Assembly (NCBI GenBank): GCA_963383645.1
Contig: OY726569.1
Span: 25,155,054-25,219,053 of the forward strand
Direction: 5' to 3'
From: Muscardinus avellanarius
Lineage: Eukaryota > Chordata > Mammalia > Rodentia > Gliridae
Length of the DNA: 64,000 nucleotides
Shown: positions 53,961 through 63,845 of the stretch, in pieces
How positions within the stretch are numbered: the stretch's first letter is position 1
Layout of the letters: each line of letters starts with the position of its first letter
Notes under the pieces: model-generated
What the model saw: the letters and a program-made list of their open reading frames with translations, nothing else
The model's database searches: none
Told to the model about the DNA's origin: nothing
Translations under genes and position numbers: made by a program

Positions 53961-55060
53961 AAAAACTGCTACCTAACACTGTTTTTAGGGAAGGAAATTG
54001 AAGGGACAAGAATATAAGACTTCATTGTATGCACTTGATCTTGAATGTAATTACCTATTCAAAAACTACAATTAACAACAAAGCTTGATAATTATAAAGA
54101 TTATAGGAGGCCTACAAATGCCTATGGCTATACTCAATTAGCTAGTCTAATACTGTCTTTCTCACACTTTCTGCCTATAAGGATAACCAACACATATATT
54201 CAAACTAATATGTATCAAAGAAAAAATGAGAATTTGGTGAAATTACCCTAAAGGTCACTAGGTAAAACTTTTTATAAGAAAAAAAGAAATTCAAAATATT
54301 TATTATAAGCATATATATTGCCTACTTCTAGGAAATTCTTAACATTTATTATATGCAAACTAGGGCTTGACCTTTATACATGTACTTGATCTTTGCAAGC
54401 TGAGCCCAGAACACTCCATGCTTCTCCCAAGGTCATCGGTGAACTGTGGTGCTAGAATTTGAATATCAGTTTGAACAAACTGGGAACCCTGGTCTTTTCC
54501 AATATAGCTTAAGCTTGTTAAGACACAGCACAGTGTGTGTCCAAGGAGCTCACTAGGCTTACTAAAATCATCTCTCATCACATTCTGCTCCGTAATCTCA
54601 CCAAGAAAGCAGGAATGCTCTGAGAAAATACACTGTGCAAAAGCTCTCACAAACCCATGTGTGCACATGGGCTCTACAGAGACTCGTCAGACAATTAAAA
54701 TGAACTGTGCTGAACTCCTCCCAAGATCTCCCCTCACCCAGGGAGATGTAAAACAAGACAACATTGGGACAATATTATGGTATTTTCCCTGCAAACAAAA
54801 TAAAGCATTTTCAAAGAATACATTCACTCTGTACAAAAATCAGAAGCCACTGTAAGACAGGAAAATTCAGTACTGCAGAGGCCCCCATGGAAACGAGCCA
54901 GGCAGAGCATTTCACTGCTTTCCCCCAACCTCCACACAGACTAAATTAATCACCTAGCAACTTACACAAACTCCAGTATTAGCCTGGAATAAAGGCCTGC
55001 CACCTGGGTATGTGGCTCAAATGGAAAAAATATGCAAAACAATTTGAGAGCAAAATTAAG
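53961..55060. other. SINE-free stretch upstream of the candidate CCNB1IP1 exon 1 donor
   Basis: Nothing recognised; part of the longest SINE-free block in the window. Confidence 0.4.
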
Positions 55061-55071
55061 TGCACACTCAC

Positions 55072-55215
55072 CAGCCCACCAAAACGAAGAGGGAGAGAAT
55101 GTGGAGACAGGAAGTGGCCTTGGGAAGTGGCCTCTGAACTCGATTGGCTAGCGAGTTCAAAGAGGATGCCCTCCTCCTTTACCTTAAAAGGTGCTGGCAG
55201 GATGCAACGCCTCCT
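55072..55215 (-). promoter_or_regulatory. CCNB1IP1: Candidate CCNB1IP1 promoter and exon 1
   Basis: On the minus strand a CCAAT box (AGCCAATC, 55149-55142) is followed by GGAAG/CTTCC ETS-like motifs. Then comes a consensus donor GGGCTG|GTGAGTG with its last exon base at 55072. The distance from SNORD126 (about 5.7 kb) resembles the human arrangement. The block lies in a 2.6 kb SINE-free interval. The start of transcription is not resolved. Confidence 0.45.
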
Positions 55216-55972
55216 TCACCCACTTGTCTCTCTAGACTAGTGATGCCTCCTGCACTGTTTTTAAATTGAACTTCTTAAACCAAGTGTCCTCTTGGGTTAA
55301 TGCATTTAGCACAAGCAAACACAGGCTGATTTGAACTATTTGTGCACATTCCTATTTTAGATGGGCCTTTTGCAGTCTAGTGCAAACAAGTGTTATCTTT
55401 TGTGGATGAATTCTTATCCTTTGTGAGTTCAATATGGTCAGGTTCTGCAAGGTCCCATTATAAACAGTCTTCATCCATCCAAGTTCAAATTTACTTTCAG
55501 GTTACTATTCAAGCTAACAGACTTCGTGAATAAGAGATGGGTGGTTAGCTGCTTCAGCTTCCAGGTAAAATTAAGCTGGTTTTTAATTCAAGCCTTGCAT
55601 TCTCTTGCATACATCTAAGCCCCAGGTTCTCCAAATACAAAAAGAAAAAAATGATGACATCTTCTTATGACTGTTTTGAAGATTAAGTTAAATAAACCAT
55701 ATAATATACCCAGTACAATGCCTACTACCTGGGACTCGACAACATATAAGCTATTACTATTGTTATTACATAATTTCTTACCAGACTTATCTCCCTATAC
55801 ATATTATAACCTAGAGGGCAAAATGTATATTATATATGCCTCTAAGGACAAATTAAACTGTATATCCTTACTTTATCAGGTTTGCTTTTTATGCTTTAGA
55901 AGACTCACTGGCACAATAGTCATCATAATTCTTAATAAATACAATCTAATTTATACAGTTTAAAATGACACA
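55216..55972. other. Upstream of candidate CCNB1IP1 promoter
   Basis: No SINE. Weak MIR-like text at 55660-55770 (AATGCCTACTACCTGGGAC). Confidence 0.4.
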
Positions 55973-56040
55973 AAGGCTGGGGGTATCACATGTGCAAAGC
56001 CTGAGGTTTGATCCTCAGCACAGCAAAAATAAATAAAAAG
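55973..56040 (+). mobile_element. ID monomer, degraded
   Basis: GGCTGGGGGTATCACATGTG ... TTTGATCCTCAGCACAGC. Confidence 0.65.
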
Positions 56041-56120
56041 CAAATATATATACACATATTTTATGTATTTATGTATATGTTATATATGTATATATTTTCA
56101 TATACAGATCATATTTTATG

Positions 56121-56123
<3 letters not shown>

Positions 56124-56162
<39 letters not shown>

Positions 56163-56168
56163 TTTGTG
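56124..56168. repeat. (TG)n microsatellite
   Basis: About 18 units with TTTG at the end. Confidence 0.95.
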
Positions 56169-56255
56169 TTTAGTGGTACTGAGGGTGGAATCCAGGGGCT
56201 TTTCTACCTCCGGGCTATACTCCCAGACCTATTTTGTACTTTATTTGGAGTTTAC
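56166..56255 (-). mobile_element. ID half of MEN-a
   Basis: GTGGTACTGAGGGTGGAATCC ... CCGGGCTATACTCCCAG. Confidence 0.8.
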
Positions 56256-56268
56256 TTTATTTAAAGTT

Positions 56269-56432
56269 TTCCAGGCAGAGTGGTACATGCCTATAATGCC
56301 AGCTACTTGGGATGCTTGAGGAAGGAGGATTGAAAGTTGGAGGCCAGCCTTGGCAACTTAAGAAGAACATATTTCAAAATAATTTTTACAAATGGGGTAG
56401 GGGACCTAGAGATGTAGCCCAGTGTAGTATGC
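56269..56432 (+). mobile_element. MEN-old
   Basis: CCAGGCAGAGTGGTACATGC ... AGATGTAGCCCAGTGTAG. Confidence 0.78.
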
Positions 56433-56455
56433 TTAAATGAAATTATATATATAAT

Positions 56456-56524
56456 TGAGGGGGCACTACTGGGGATTACACCTAATGACATTCTACCTCT
56501 GAGCTATGCCTTCAGCCCTTTTTA
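56456..56524 (-). mobile_element. ID half, old
   Basis: GCACTACTGGGGATTACACC ... GAGCTATGCCTTCAGCCC. Confidence 0.72.
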
Positions 56525-56550
56525 TGTATTTATTTATTGAAATATAATTT

Positions 56551-56735
56551 TGAGCCGGCCGTGGTGGCACGCGCTTCTAATCCCCGCGTTTGGGAGGCAG
56601 AGACAGGAAGATTGCACAGGTTCGAAGTCAGCCTCGCTGGCTTAAGAGACCCTGTTTCCAAATAAAAGATATAAAAATGGGTCTGGGATTGTAGCCTGGA
56701 GGTAGAAGGGTTTCCAGGAACCCTGCACCATAATT
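56551..56735 (+). mobile_element. MEN-h
   Basis: GTCAGCCTCGCTGGCTTAAG and GGGTTTCCAGGAACCC. Confidence 0.9.
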
Positions 56736-56885
56736 GTTAGATGTTTTTGACCTGCTACTGGAACAGGTTAATCAATCAATCTAATCCAATATTTATTAAA
56801 TGCCTACATTTTTCATATTTATTTTCAAGTATTGATAAGCTTTGATGTGATTGTAAATGGTACCTTTTCTAAAAATTTTATTTAT

Positions 56886-57105
56886 GGGTCAAGCATGGTG
56901 GTGCACACTGGTAATTCCAGTACTTGGGAGGCTGAGACAAGAGTCTTGCAGGTTCAAAGCCAGACTCAGCTAGTTAATGAGACACTGTGTAACTTAATGA
57001 GACCCTGTGTCAAAATAAAGAATAAAAAATAGGGCTGAGGGTGCAGCTTGGAAGAAGAATGCCTCTGGATTCAATCTCTAATCCTGCAAAGAATGGAAAA
57101 AAAAT
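56886..57105 (+). mobile_element. MEN-b, diverged
   Basis: GTCAAGCATGGTGGTGCACAC ... CTCTAATCCTGC. Confidence 0.86.
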
Positions 57106-57109
57106 TTAT

Positions 57110-57560
57110 TTCTACTTGTTTGAAGTTCTTTTATAAATATGTGGTTTATTTTTATATATTATTTTCTATTTGACTTTCTAGCTTCCATATGAGGTTTAAA
57201 AGTTTACCCTGTAGTTTCTTCTGGAATTTTCTTTTAATACTCATAATCAGATCACATACAAATGAGAATTTTTTTTCTTTCAAAACTACATATTCTAGAG
57301 CTGTACTCATGCCAATTAAATCCCAATTCCTTTTAAATTTTATTTTGAGGCAAGGCTGGCAGTAAACCTACCATCCTCCTGTCTCAGCCTCCCCAGTAGC
57401 TAGGATTATAGGCATGCACCAACTCGCCCAACTAAACTTACCATCTTTTGATGAACAAAAATACTTAATATGATCAAACTTACCAATATTTTGCTATAAC
57501 CAGTGACTTTTGCGTCTTAAGAAACCATTACCTACTGCAAAGTCTAAAAGATACATTTTC
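57110..57560 (-). repeat. Old L1 fragment
   Basis: TTTTGCTATAACCAGTGACTTT and AAGAAACCATTACCTACTGC follow reverse L1. Confidence 0.5.
57329..57435 (-). mobile_element. Old 7SL-derived monomer
   Basis: CAGCCTCCCCAGTAGCTAGG ... GCACCAACTCGCCCAACT. Confidence 0.68.

Positions 57561-57565
<5 letters not shown>

Positions 57566-57600
<35 letters not shown>
57566..57600. repeat. (CA)n microsatellite
   Basis: About 17 units. Confidence 0.95.
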
Positions 57601-57601
<1 letters not shown>

Positions 57602-57786
57602 CCGGTAGCCTCGATAGGCAGAGCCTGCCTTGCTAGAGCCCTGGCTGCCTCTGGCTCCCGCTTCATCTCACACACTTCTTGCTCTCATTACTCCAGCCAT
57701 TTCCTCTCCTCACTTACTGCTTTTTTTTTCTTGTCATTTCCTTAGGAATAAATCTCCCAATCTCCTCCGCTAGAATTTCCCCTAAG

Positions 57787-57998
57787 AAGCCGGGCATGGT
57801 GGCGCAGTTTGTAATCTCCGCGCTTGGGAGGCTGAAACAGGAAGATCGCGCAGGTTCGAAGCCAGCCTCACCTACTTAGTGAGACTCTCAGCCACTGAGT
57901 GAGACCCTGTTTCCAAATAAAATAGAAAATAGGTCTGGGAGCGAACCCCGGAGGTAGAAAGCCTCTAGGTTCCACCCCAGTACCGCAAAAAGGAAAAA
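57787..57998 (+). mobile_element. MEN-a
   Basis: TTTCCCCTAA near both ends; GCCGGGCATGGTGGCGCAG head. Confidence 0.9.
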
Positions 57999-58290
57999 AA
58001 AATTTTTTTCCCCTAATATCCTGAGTGGTGCTTGTTGAAGCTATACTTTCACATTTGCTTGTGCAATTGCTATTAATATCTGTCCCCAACTACAAACGCT
58101 ACGGAGCTAAACTGTTTTATTCCAAGAACCCAGCAAAGTATTAAAACATGATAAAAGAAATACACTAAATATTTGTTGAAAAAAACAAATCGCCTAATTT
58201 TGAGCCATTTTTTCATCTCTGGAGTAAAACTTGCATTATTTTGATCTACTGTTGGATTTGATAGCTCTCAATTTAGCCTAACAGTATAAT

Positions 58291-58421
58291 TTTTTTTTTC
58301 TTTTTGTAGTGGGGAGCATTCTACCTCCGAGCTACATCGCCAGCCCTGTTTTCTTCTTTATTCTTAAACAGGGGCTCTCAGCCTTCCTAGTACTGGGATC
58401 ACAAGGAGGCCACCACGCCCA
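58291..58421 (-). mobile_element. MEN with large internal deletions
   Basis: Near-duplications TAACAGTATAATT and TAACAGTGTGATT flank a 130-base remnant. Confidence 0.82.
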
Positions 58422-58464
58422 GCTAACAGTGTGATTCTAAATGACATTGGTGCAGAAATTACCT

Positions 58465-58695
58465 AGTGTTTCTTTTTTCTTTCTCTCTCTCTCTCTCTCT
58501 CTCTCTTTTTCAGCACTGGGGGGTGGAACCCAGGTGCATTTTTACCGCCGAGCGACACCCCCAGGCCTGTTCTTATTCTTTATTTTTGATTTTTTTTTTT
58601 TTAAACTTGCAAAGGGCTCGTTAAACTGAGGCTGTCGGAGAACCGCGATTCTCCTTTCTCAGCCTCCCAGATGCTGGGATGACAAGCGCCCGGCT
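58465..58695 (-). mobile_element. MEN-b, 170 bases from RPPH1
   Basis: CT-repeat, AGCACTGGGGGGTGGAACCC ... ACAAGCGCCCGGCTC. The closest SINE to the RPPH1 terminator. Confidence 0.86.
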
Positions 58696-58854
58696 CAGTC
58701 TTGGTTCTCCAGGTTAGGGCTCCTCATCATGACCCCCCTATCCCATGATTTTTGTGCAGCCGGGCAACCGGGAGGCGGTGCTCTAATTTTACTAGGTCCC
58801 AGACGACTTTGGCCAGGCATTCCTGAGACTTTCTGGCAACTAAGAAAAGGAGCT

Positions 58855-58858
58855 AAAA
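58855..58858 (-). terminator. RPPH1: Pol III terminator of RPPH1
   Basis: Four T residues on the minus strand directly after the conserved 3' end. A second T4 run lies about 10 bases further on. Confidence 0.8.
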
Positions 58859-59183
58859 GTGGACGGGGGAGAGTAGTCTGAATTGGGTTATGAGGCCCTG
58901 CGGTGCCTCACCTCAGCCATTGAACTCACTCTGCCGGCCGTGAGTCTGTTCCAAGCCCCGGCGAGGGAGGCATCCGCCGGGGGCCGGGGGGCGGCGGCCC
59001 GGCTTCTCCTGCCCAGTCTGCCCTCGCGCGGAGCCCCGCTCTCTGGGAACTCACCTCCCCGCGCTCGGGGAGGGCCCTGTTAGGGCCGCTGCTGGCCCCA
59101 GTCTCAGACCTTCCCAAGGGACACGGGGAGTGACGCGGCGCACTCAGCTCGTAGCCCCACCGATGAGCTTCCCTCCGCCCTAC
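58859..59183 (-). ncRNA. RPPH1: RNase P RNA component H1
   Basis: The minus strand reads GTAGGGCGGAGGGAAGCTC at its 5' end and AACCCAATTCAGACTACTC near its 3' end, both hallmarks of H1 RNA. The middle carries the conserved AAGGTCTGAGAC, GGGAACTCACC-region hairpin and GAGTCTGTTCCAAGC blocks. The length, about 325, is slightly under the human 341. This RNA is the catalytic subunit of RNase P, cutting 5' leaders from pre-tRNA in the nucleus. A TTTT run at 58858-58855 ends transcription. It is divergent from PARP2, as in other mammals. Confidence 0.96.
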
Positions 59184-59204
59184 GTGAAAGCCGGCTGCCG
59201 GGCA

Positions 59205-59280
59205 GCCCTTATAAGGCTCTCGTACCTAGAGACATTTCCAGATCATGGTGACTACCCATAACGCACAGCGACATGCAAAT
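59205..59280 (-). promoter_or_regulatory. RPPH1: RPPH1 type 3 Pol III promoter (octamer, ZNF143 site, PSE, TATA)
   Basis: On the minus strand, in order toward the gene: octamer ATTTGCAT (59280-59273); ZNF143/Staf site, read on plus as ACTACCCATAACGCACAGCG (59251-59270); PSE around TCACCATGATCTGGAAATGT (59252-59233); TATA box TTATAA (59214-59209). This is the compact H1 layout. The octamer and Staf site lie between the two genes and may also serve PARP2. Confidence 0.92.
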
Positions 59281-59283
59281 TTC

Positions 59284-59395
59284 ATGTAAAGCGCCTCCCT
59301 CTGCTCCTCCCACGCCTCTGTCGAGCCACAGCGTTCCCGCCACAGCGTTCCCGCGGTCCCCGCGAGCGGGTGGATGACGTCAGCACCTGGACGCC
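59284..59395 (+). promoter_or_regulatory. PARP2: PARP2 core promoter / 5' UTR side of the divergent promoter
   Basis: Only 212 bases separate the RPPH1 start from the PARP2 ATG. A perfect CRE (TGACGTCA, 59375-59382) lies 13 bases before the ATG. A 14-base unit, GCCACAGCGTTCCC, is repeated in tandem at 59325-59338 and 59339-59352. The transcription start itself is not resolved. Confidence 0.7.
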
Positions 59396-59438
59396 ATGGC
59401 GGCGCGGCGGCGGGGAAGCCGGGGCGGCCGGGCGCGAG
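59396..59438 (+). CDS. PARP2: PARP2 coding exon 1
   Basis: Encodes MAARRRGSRGGRAR plus one base. The donor is GAG|GTTCGG, fixed by the phase of exon 2 (Ala codon G|CA). Confidence 0.9.
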
Positions 59439-62400
59439 GTTCGGAGCGCTTTGGGGCAGGTGGGGGTTGTGGAATGCCGGGGTCCGGAAATCGGAAAAAC
59501 AACTGCGCCCTCTCTTCTAGCACCTCCCTCACCCACCTCCCCAGGGGCTGCACTTGGCTCCCAACCTACTTTTACGCCGTAAACTTTTAATATAATGAGT
59601 AAAGGTTTATTCAGCTCGTGATACTCCTAGGCTTCTTAAATTGTGTTTTTCATATTATGGTTCTTTAACCCAAACAGGAGGTAGAACTGTTAATACTGAA
59701 TGGCACACAATTAAAATTGTGAGGTGCCTCATCATTTTATGCACCACTAAGTAAGCCTAAGCGCTTCTAATTAAGCCGTGATTCATTACTAATAATATGC
59801 CAGCCATTGCAAGATGCAGCCCAGTTTCAGAGAGAAGTAAAACTTGAAGAATTAGATACCACTGTTCTCTGGATTTAGAGCAGTTGAGGTACAAACAGAT
59901 CGAAAAACTTTCCCCCATGGTTTCACAGCTAGAAGCAGAGCTGGGCTCTCACCTAGGCCAGACCCTAAAGTTTGAAAATAACTTTAACTCATACTACCTC
60001 AGGTAGTTTAACAGTAGGAATTTGAAGAGGGAGATGAAATTGTACATAATGGAACAAAAGAGATAAACAGACTAAAGAGACTTATATGTCAGTCCCTAGT
60101 GACTCCCTTTATTTTATTTGGCTGGAATAGGAATTTAGGAAAGATTATTCAGATCCTTAACAGTCCTGTGTCCGTTGTTAGGTTTTTTTGGAAACTTACA
60201 AACTTTTCTTTTTTTTTCTTTTTTTTTTTTAGTATTATGGGTTGAACCCTGGAGCCCTCTGAGCAATACCCCAGCTTTATTTATTTATTTATTCATTTGT
60301 TTATGTATTTATTTTGCAGTGCTGAGAATGGAACCCAGGAGCATTCTACCTTCGAACTACATCCCAAGCCCAATTTTTTAGTATTTATTTTGAAACAAAG
60401 GCTCACTGAGTTCTGGAGGGCACAAGTAGCTGAGGCTGTCCCCGATGGGTGATCCTCCTGTCCCAGCCTCCCAAGTACTGAGTTTACAAGCATGCGCCAC
60501 CATGCCAGACTTGTTTTTTATGTTGAAACAGGGTCTTGCTAAGTTGCTGGAACTGTCCTCGAACCTGTGATTCTTCTTTCTCAGCTTCCCAAGTACCTGG
60601 GATTATAGGCATGCACAACCATGCACTCCCATGCCCCACCCAAACCATCTTAAGTCATTTCTTTTTTTTTTCCCCTGTACTGGGGATGGAACCCAGAATC
60701 ACTGTACCTCCAAGCTACATCCCCCAGCCCTATTTTTTAGTCTTTTTATCTGTTTTTTTTTTTAATTTTTTATTTTATTTATTTATTTATTTTGTGGTAC
60801 TGGGGATAGAACCCAGGGGCATTCTGCCTCCGAGTTACACCCCAAACCTATTTTCCAGGCTTTTTTATTTTTGAAACAGGGTCTCACTGAGTTGCAAAGG
60901 GCCTCACTAAGTAGCTGATCCTCCAGTCTCAGCCTCCTAAATGCTGGGATTACAAGAAGTTTTGTTTTTGTTTCCAACATAGGACCAAATTCACTCTGTG
61001 CTCACTTTTTCTTGTTTACTCGTTTTCTTGCCCTTCCGTAGCATCAAATGAAACCAAGAGAATGAATAATGGTAATACAGCAACAGAAGACTCTCCTGCC
61101 AAAAAAATTCGAAGATGCCAGGCATTGGGAGTGAAAAAGGAGCCTGCAGCTAGAGGAAAGGCTGCTAAGGATGGGATAGAAGACAAACAAGGTAGTAGGC
61201 CAGGGAGAATATAGGCGGCAAGTAGGTCTCTGGGAGGGGTGGGAGTGATGTCTTATTCTTTCAACTCATATTTTTTCCTTCCTTGATGATATAATTAATT
61301 GATTTCTCTATCCTTCGGGCATACCACAGTACTAATCTACCTTATTGAATCGTCATTTTTATGTATTTGAGATGGATTGAGACTAAGATTGTTTAGGAAT
61401 GTCAAAGTTAATTATGATTGGTTTCTAACTATCACATCTACTTTTGATTCCCATATCAGTAATGGTATTTTTCTTTCCCCAGAATCTGTGAAGGCCTTGC
61501 TGATAAAGGGAAAAGCTCCTGTGGATCCAGAGTGTACAGACAAGGTGGGAAAGGTAAGAGACTCTGAGACCAATCCTTAGTTCATTGATTTCTCAGAGAA
61601 TAGTATTTTGTTATTGTTGTTGTTGTTGTTTTTGTTGTTGTTATTAGGATTCCTGTCTGAGTATTGCTAGGATTTATTTTAGGAATTATCTGAAATTTCT
61701 CTAGTGAGTTTCTCCAAGGCTGAGAGGTAGGAGTGGGTAGGGTTTGGAAATAATAATCAGGGTGTTACTATGGCTACTTTTGAGAGTTGCCATCAGCCTT
61801 CCACGCTTCATTCTCTTTCAACCAGAAAATGATATCATTGTTAAGGAGAACCGTCTTCAAATGAGACACTGCCCTGGAATAGCAAGTGTTATTGATGATT
61901 AGGAAAATATTTGAAAAATACAGAAGAAAAGCTGCTGTGGGATTTTGTTTTTAAGTTGGAATTGTTTGTGTTTCTGTAATTAGAAAAAGGTAACATGTCT
62001 TCATTATGGTAATGACAAGCTATATGTAGAAAAAATATTTGGCCGGGCGTGGTGGTGCACACTTGTAATCCCTGCGCTTGGGAGGCGGAGACAGGAAGAT
62101 CGCACAGGTTCGAAGCCAGCTGTGCTGGCTTGAGAGACCCTGTTTCCAAATCAAAAAGTATAAAAATAGGTCTGGGAGTGTAACCCGGAGGTAGAAGGGT
62201 TTCCAGGAACCCCAGTACCACCAAAAAAAAAAAAAAAAAGAAAGAAAAAATATTTGCATTATTTTTCCCCTGGAAGATAGATGTTCATGGTTCTGGGGAG
62301 TGAACCTTGAAGCATAATAAAATCTAAAGCTCCACAGGGCGAAGAGTATAATAATATCATTCTCTTTCTCTCTAGGCTCATGTGTACTGTGAAGGAAATG

Positions 62401-63845
62401 ATGTCTATGATGTCATGCTAAATCAAGTAAGAGGAGAAGCCATTCTATTTATGGGAATTTCTTTTTTATAATTATCGATGACAGCACCTCAATGCACAGA
62501 AGTCCCTTTATTAACCAGTAGTTAAACTTGTAGGTATTTAGCCCCATCACAGTCCATCAGGCAGTAAAGTCTACTATGAGAAGATCTATTTGCAAACTTT
62601 AGGTTTTTTTATTGAATCAGTAAACTGTTGGTATTCTTTTGCACATTTTCTAAGAGATTTTTTGTTTGTTTTACTGGCTTCAGGAAACTTTATATAATGT
62701 GGAAAGTAGCTTTTTGTTTGTAACATACATTGTTTAATATGTTTTCCAAATTTGTCATTTGCATTTCTACTTATAGAGTCTTTGTCCATATTAAAGTTTT
62801 AAATTTATAGGTAAATATTTTAGCTTTTAACTAAACTTTCTGTCTTTTTGTGACTTAGATAATCTATTCATTTGGTTAATATATATTTCCTAGATATCAC
62901 TTTATACTTGACTTTATGGATTTAACATATAATTTTAGTAGCTGACTCCTTTTTTACTACTGCTGCCACCTAAAATATCATAAGCAAACAGAAAATATCT
63001 TAAGGTCTCTTTTATTCTAACATCCAGTGACTTTATAATGTCACCAGGCAGAAAGTAAAGGTAGAAAAAGGGCAGTGTGTTGATAACGCACAAGCTCAGC
63101 CTCCTGGCTGCTGTGCCTTATCATGGACCACTGTCTCTTCATGCTGAGTGAGTTGCTTACAAATACCTTTTTTTAGATATTAGTCATATCTAAACAACTC
63201 CAAGTCAAGGTCAGGTGAAGGATGAGACAAATGTAGCAGTGGATTCTGCATATCCTTTGTCCCCTGACAACATTGTCATGATCTCAGCTCACTGTCAGAT
63301 TTCTACAGCTGACAAACTACAGCTCTAAGAATTATCAAAGAGTTCAAAACTGAGCTAAACAATCATAATAGTTAGAGACCTGTGGAGCAGCAGAATTGAT
63401 TTTATTTGGAAAATAATTATTGGAAGTAGATTAGGAGTTGGAAAACACAGATGACCTACGGAGGAATCTGAAGCAGGAAAAACCAATCGGTGTAGGACAT
63501 TAAGGTCAGGTAGAGTTTTAGGAAGCTTCCAGGCTCCAACATTAATTCCTAAAAATCTAAAGTTAATAAATAAACCCTCTTCTTTCATTATATCCTTTCT
63601 CATACAGGAATTTTTTTTCTTCACTCTTTGCTATTCTTTTCTCAATGGAAATTACTGGTAATGTGACCAAGAAAGAGATGTTGTTTTATATGACTTACAT
63701 TTGCAAAACTGTCTCCTTTGATGTTCATTATTCTCTCATTCATCATAGACCAATGTCCAGTTCAACAACAACAAGTACTATCTTATTCAGTTGTTAGAAG
63801 ATGATGCCCAGAGGAACTTCAGTGTTTGGATGAGATGGGGCCGAG
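59396..63845 (+). CDS. PARP2: Poly(ADP-ribose) polymerase 2, first five coding exons (gene runs past the right edge)
   Basis: Exons 59396-59438, 61042-61191, 61483-61553, 62376-62426 and 63749-63845 join in phase (GT-AG throughout). The N-terminus MAARRRGSRGGRAR is the basic, disordered DNA-binding and nuclear targeting tail. KKIRRCQ continues it. From exon 3 the frame enters the WGR domain (KAPVDPECTDKVGKAHVYCE, then FSVWMRWGR in exon 5). The catalytic ADP-ribosyl transferase domain lies outside the window. The enzyme detects DNA breaks and attaches ADP-ribose chains using NAD+. It is transcribed divergently from RPPH1. Confidence 0.96.
59850..59990 (-). repeat. MIR fragment
   Basis: GTTTCACAGCTAGAAGCAGAGC, CTAGGCCAGACCCTAAAG. 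Confidence 0.6.
60205..60632 (-). mobile_element. MEN-old split by nested copy
   Basis: ID half to 60280; B1 half GAAACAGGGTCTTGCTAAGT from 60524. In PARP2 intron 1. Confidence 0.84.
60283..60510 (-). mobile_element. MEN-b nested in the linker
   Basis: (TTTA)n, GCAGTGCTGAGAATGGAACC ... CCACCATGCCAGAC. Confidence 0.86.
60670..60960 (-). mobile_element. ID half followed by a MEN-b with deleted B1 start
   Basis: 60670-60735 is an ID half; 60755-60960 is a second copy ending at GGGATTACAAG. Confidence 0.8.
61042..61191 (+). CDS. PARP2: PARP2 coding exon 2
   Basis: Encodes SNETKRMNNGNTATEDSPAK to DGIEDKQ plus one base. Acceptor CCGTAG, donor GTAGTA. Reading on past this donor meets TAG within about 25 bases, so the extended human isoform has no counterpart here. 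Confidence 0.93.
61192..61482. other. PARP2: PARP2 intron 2
   Basis: Short unique intron. The extended isoform frame stops in it at TAG. Confidence 0.7.
61483..61553 (+). CDS. PARP2: PARP2 coding exon 3
   Basis: Encodes ESVKALLIKGKAPVDPECTD then KVGK. Acceptor TTTCCCCAG, donor GTAAGA. Confidence 0.95.
62040..62236 (+). mobile_element. MEN-h in PARP2 intron 3
   Basis: Duplication AAAAAATATTTG. Palindromes AAGCCAGCTGTGCTGGCTT and GGGTTTCCAGGAACCCC. Confidence 0.92.
62376..62426 (+). CDS. PARP2: PARP2 coding exon 4 (WGR domain)
   Basis: Encodes AHVYCEGNDVYDVMLNQ. Acceptor CTCTCTAG, donor GTAAGA. Phase 0 at both ends. Confidence 0.95.
62600..62960 (-). repeat. Old L1 fragment
   Basis: TTTGTCCATATTAAAGTTTT and AAATTTATAGGTAAATATTT resemble reverse L1. 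Confidence 0.4.
62961..63748. other. PARP2: PARP2 intron 4, right part, nothing recognised
   Basis: SINE-free unique sequence up to exon 5. Confidence 0.5.
63749..63845 (+). CDS. PARP2: PARP2 coding exon 5 (WGR motif)
   Basis: Encodes TNVQFNNNKYYLIQLLEDDA to FSVWMRWGR plus one base. It contains the WGR tripeptide that names the domain. Donor GTAATG. This is the last exon within the window. Confidence 0.96.

Noticed and set aside
1484..62236. Regularly spaced repeats resembling an array system
   Set aside because: The recurrent units are dispersed SINEs with target duplications on both strands; no direct repeats with equal spacers.
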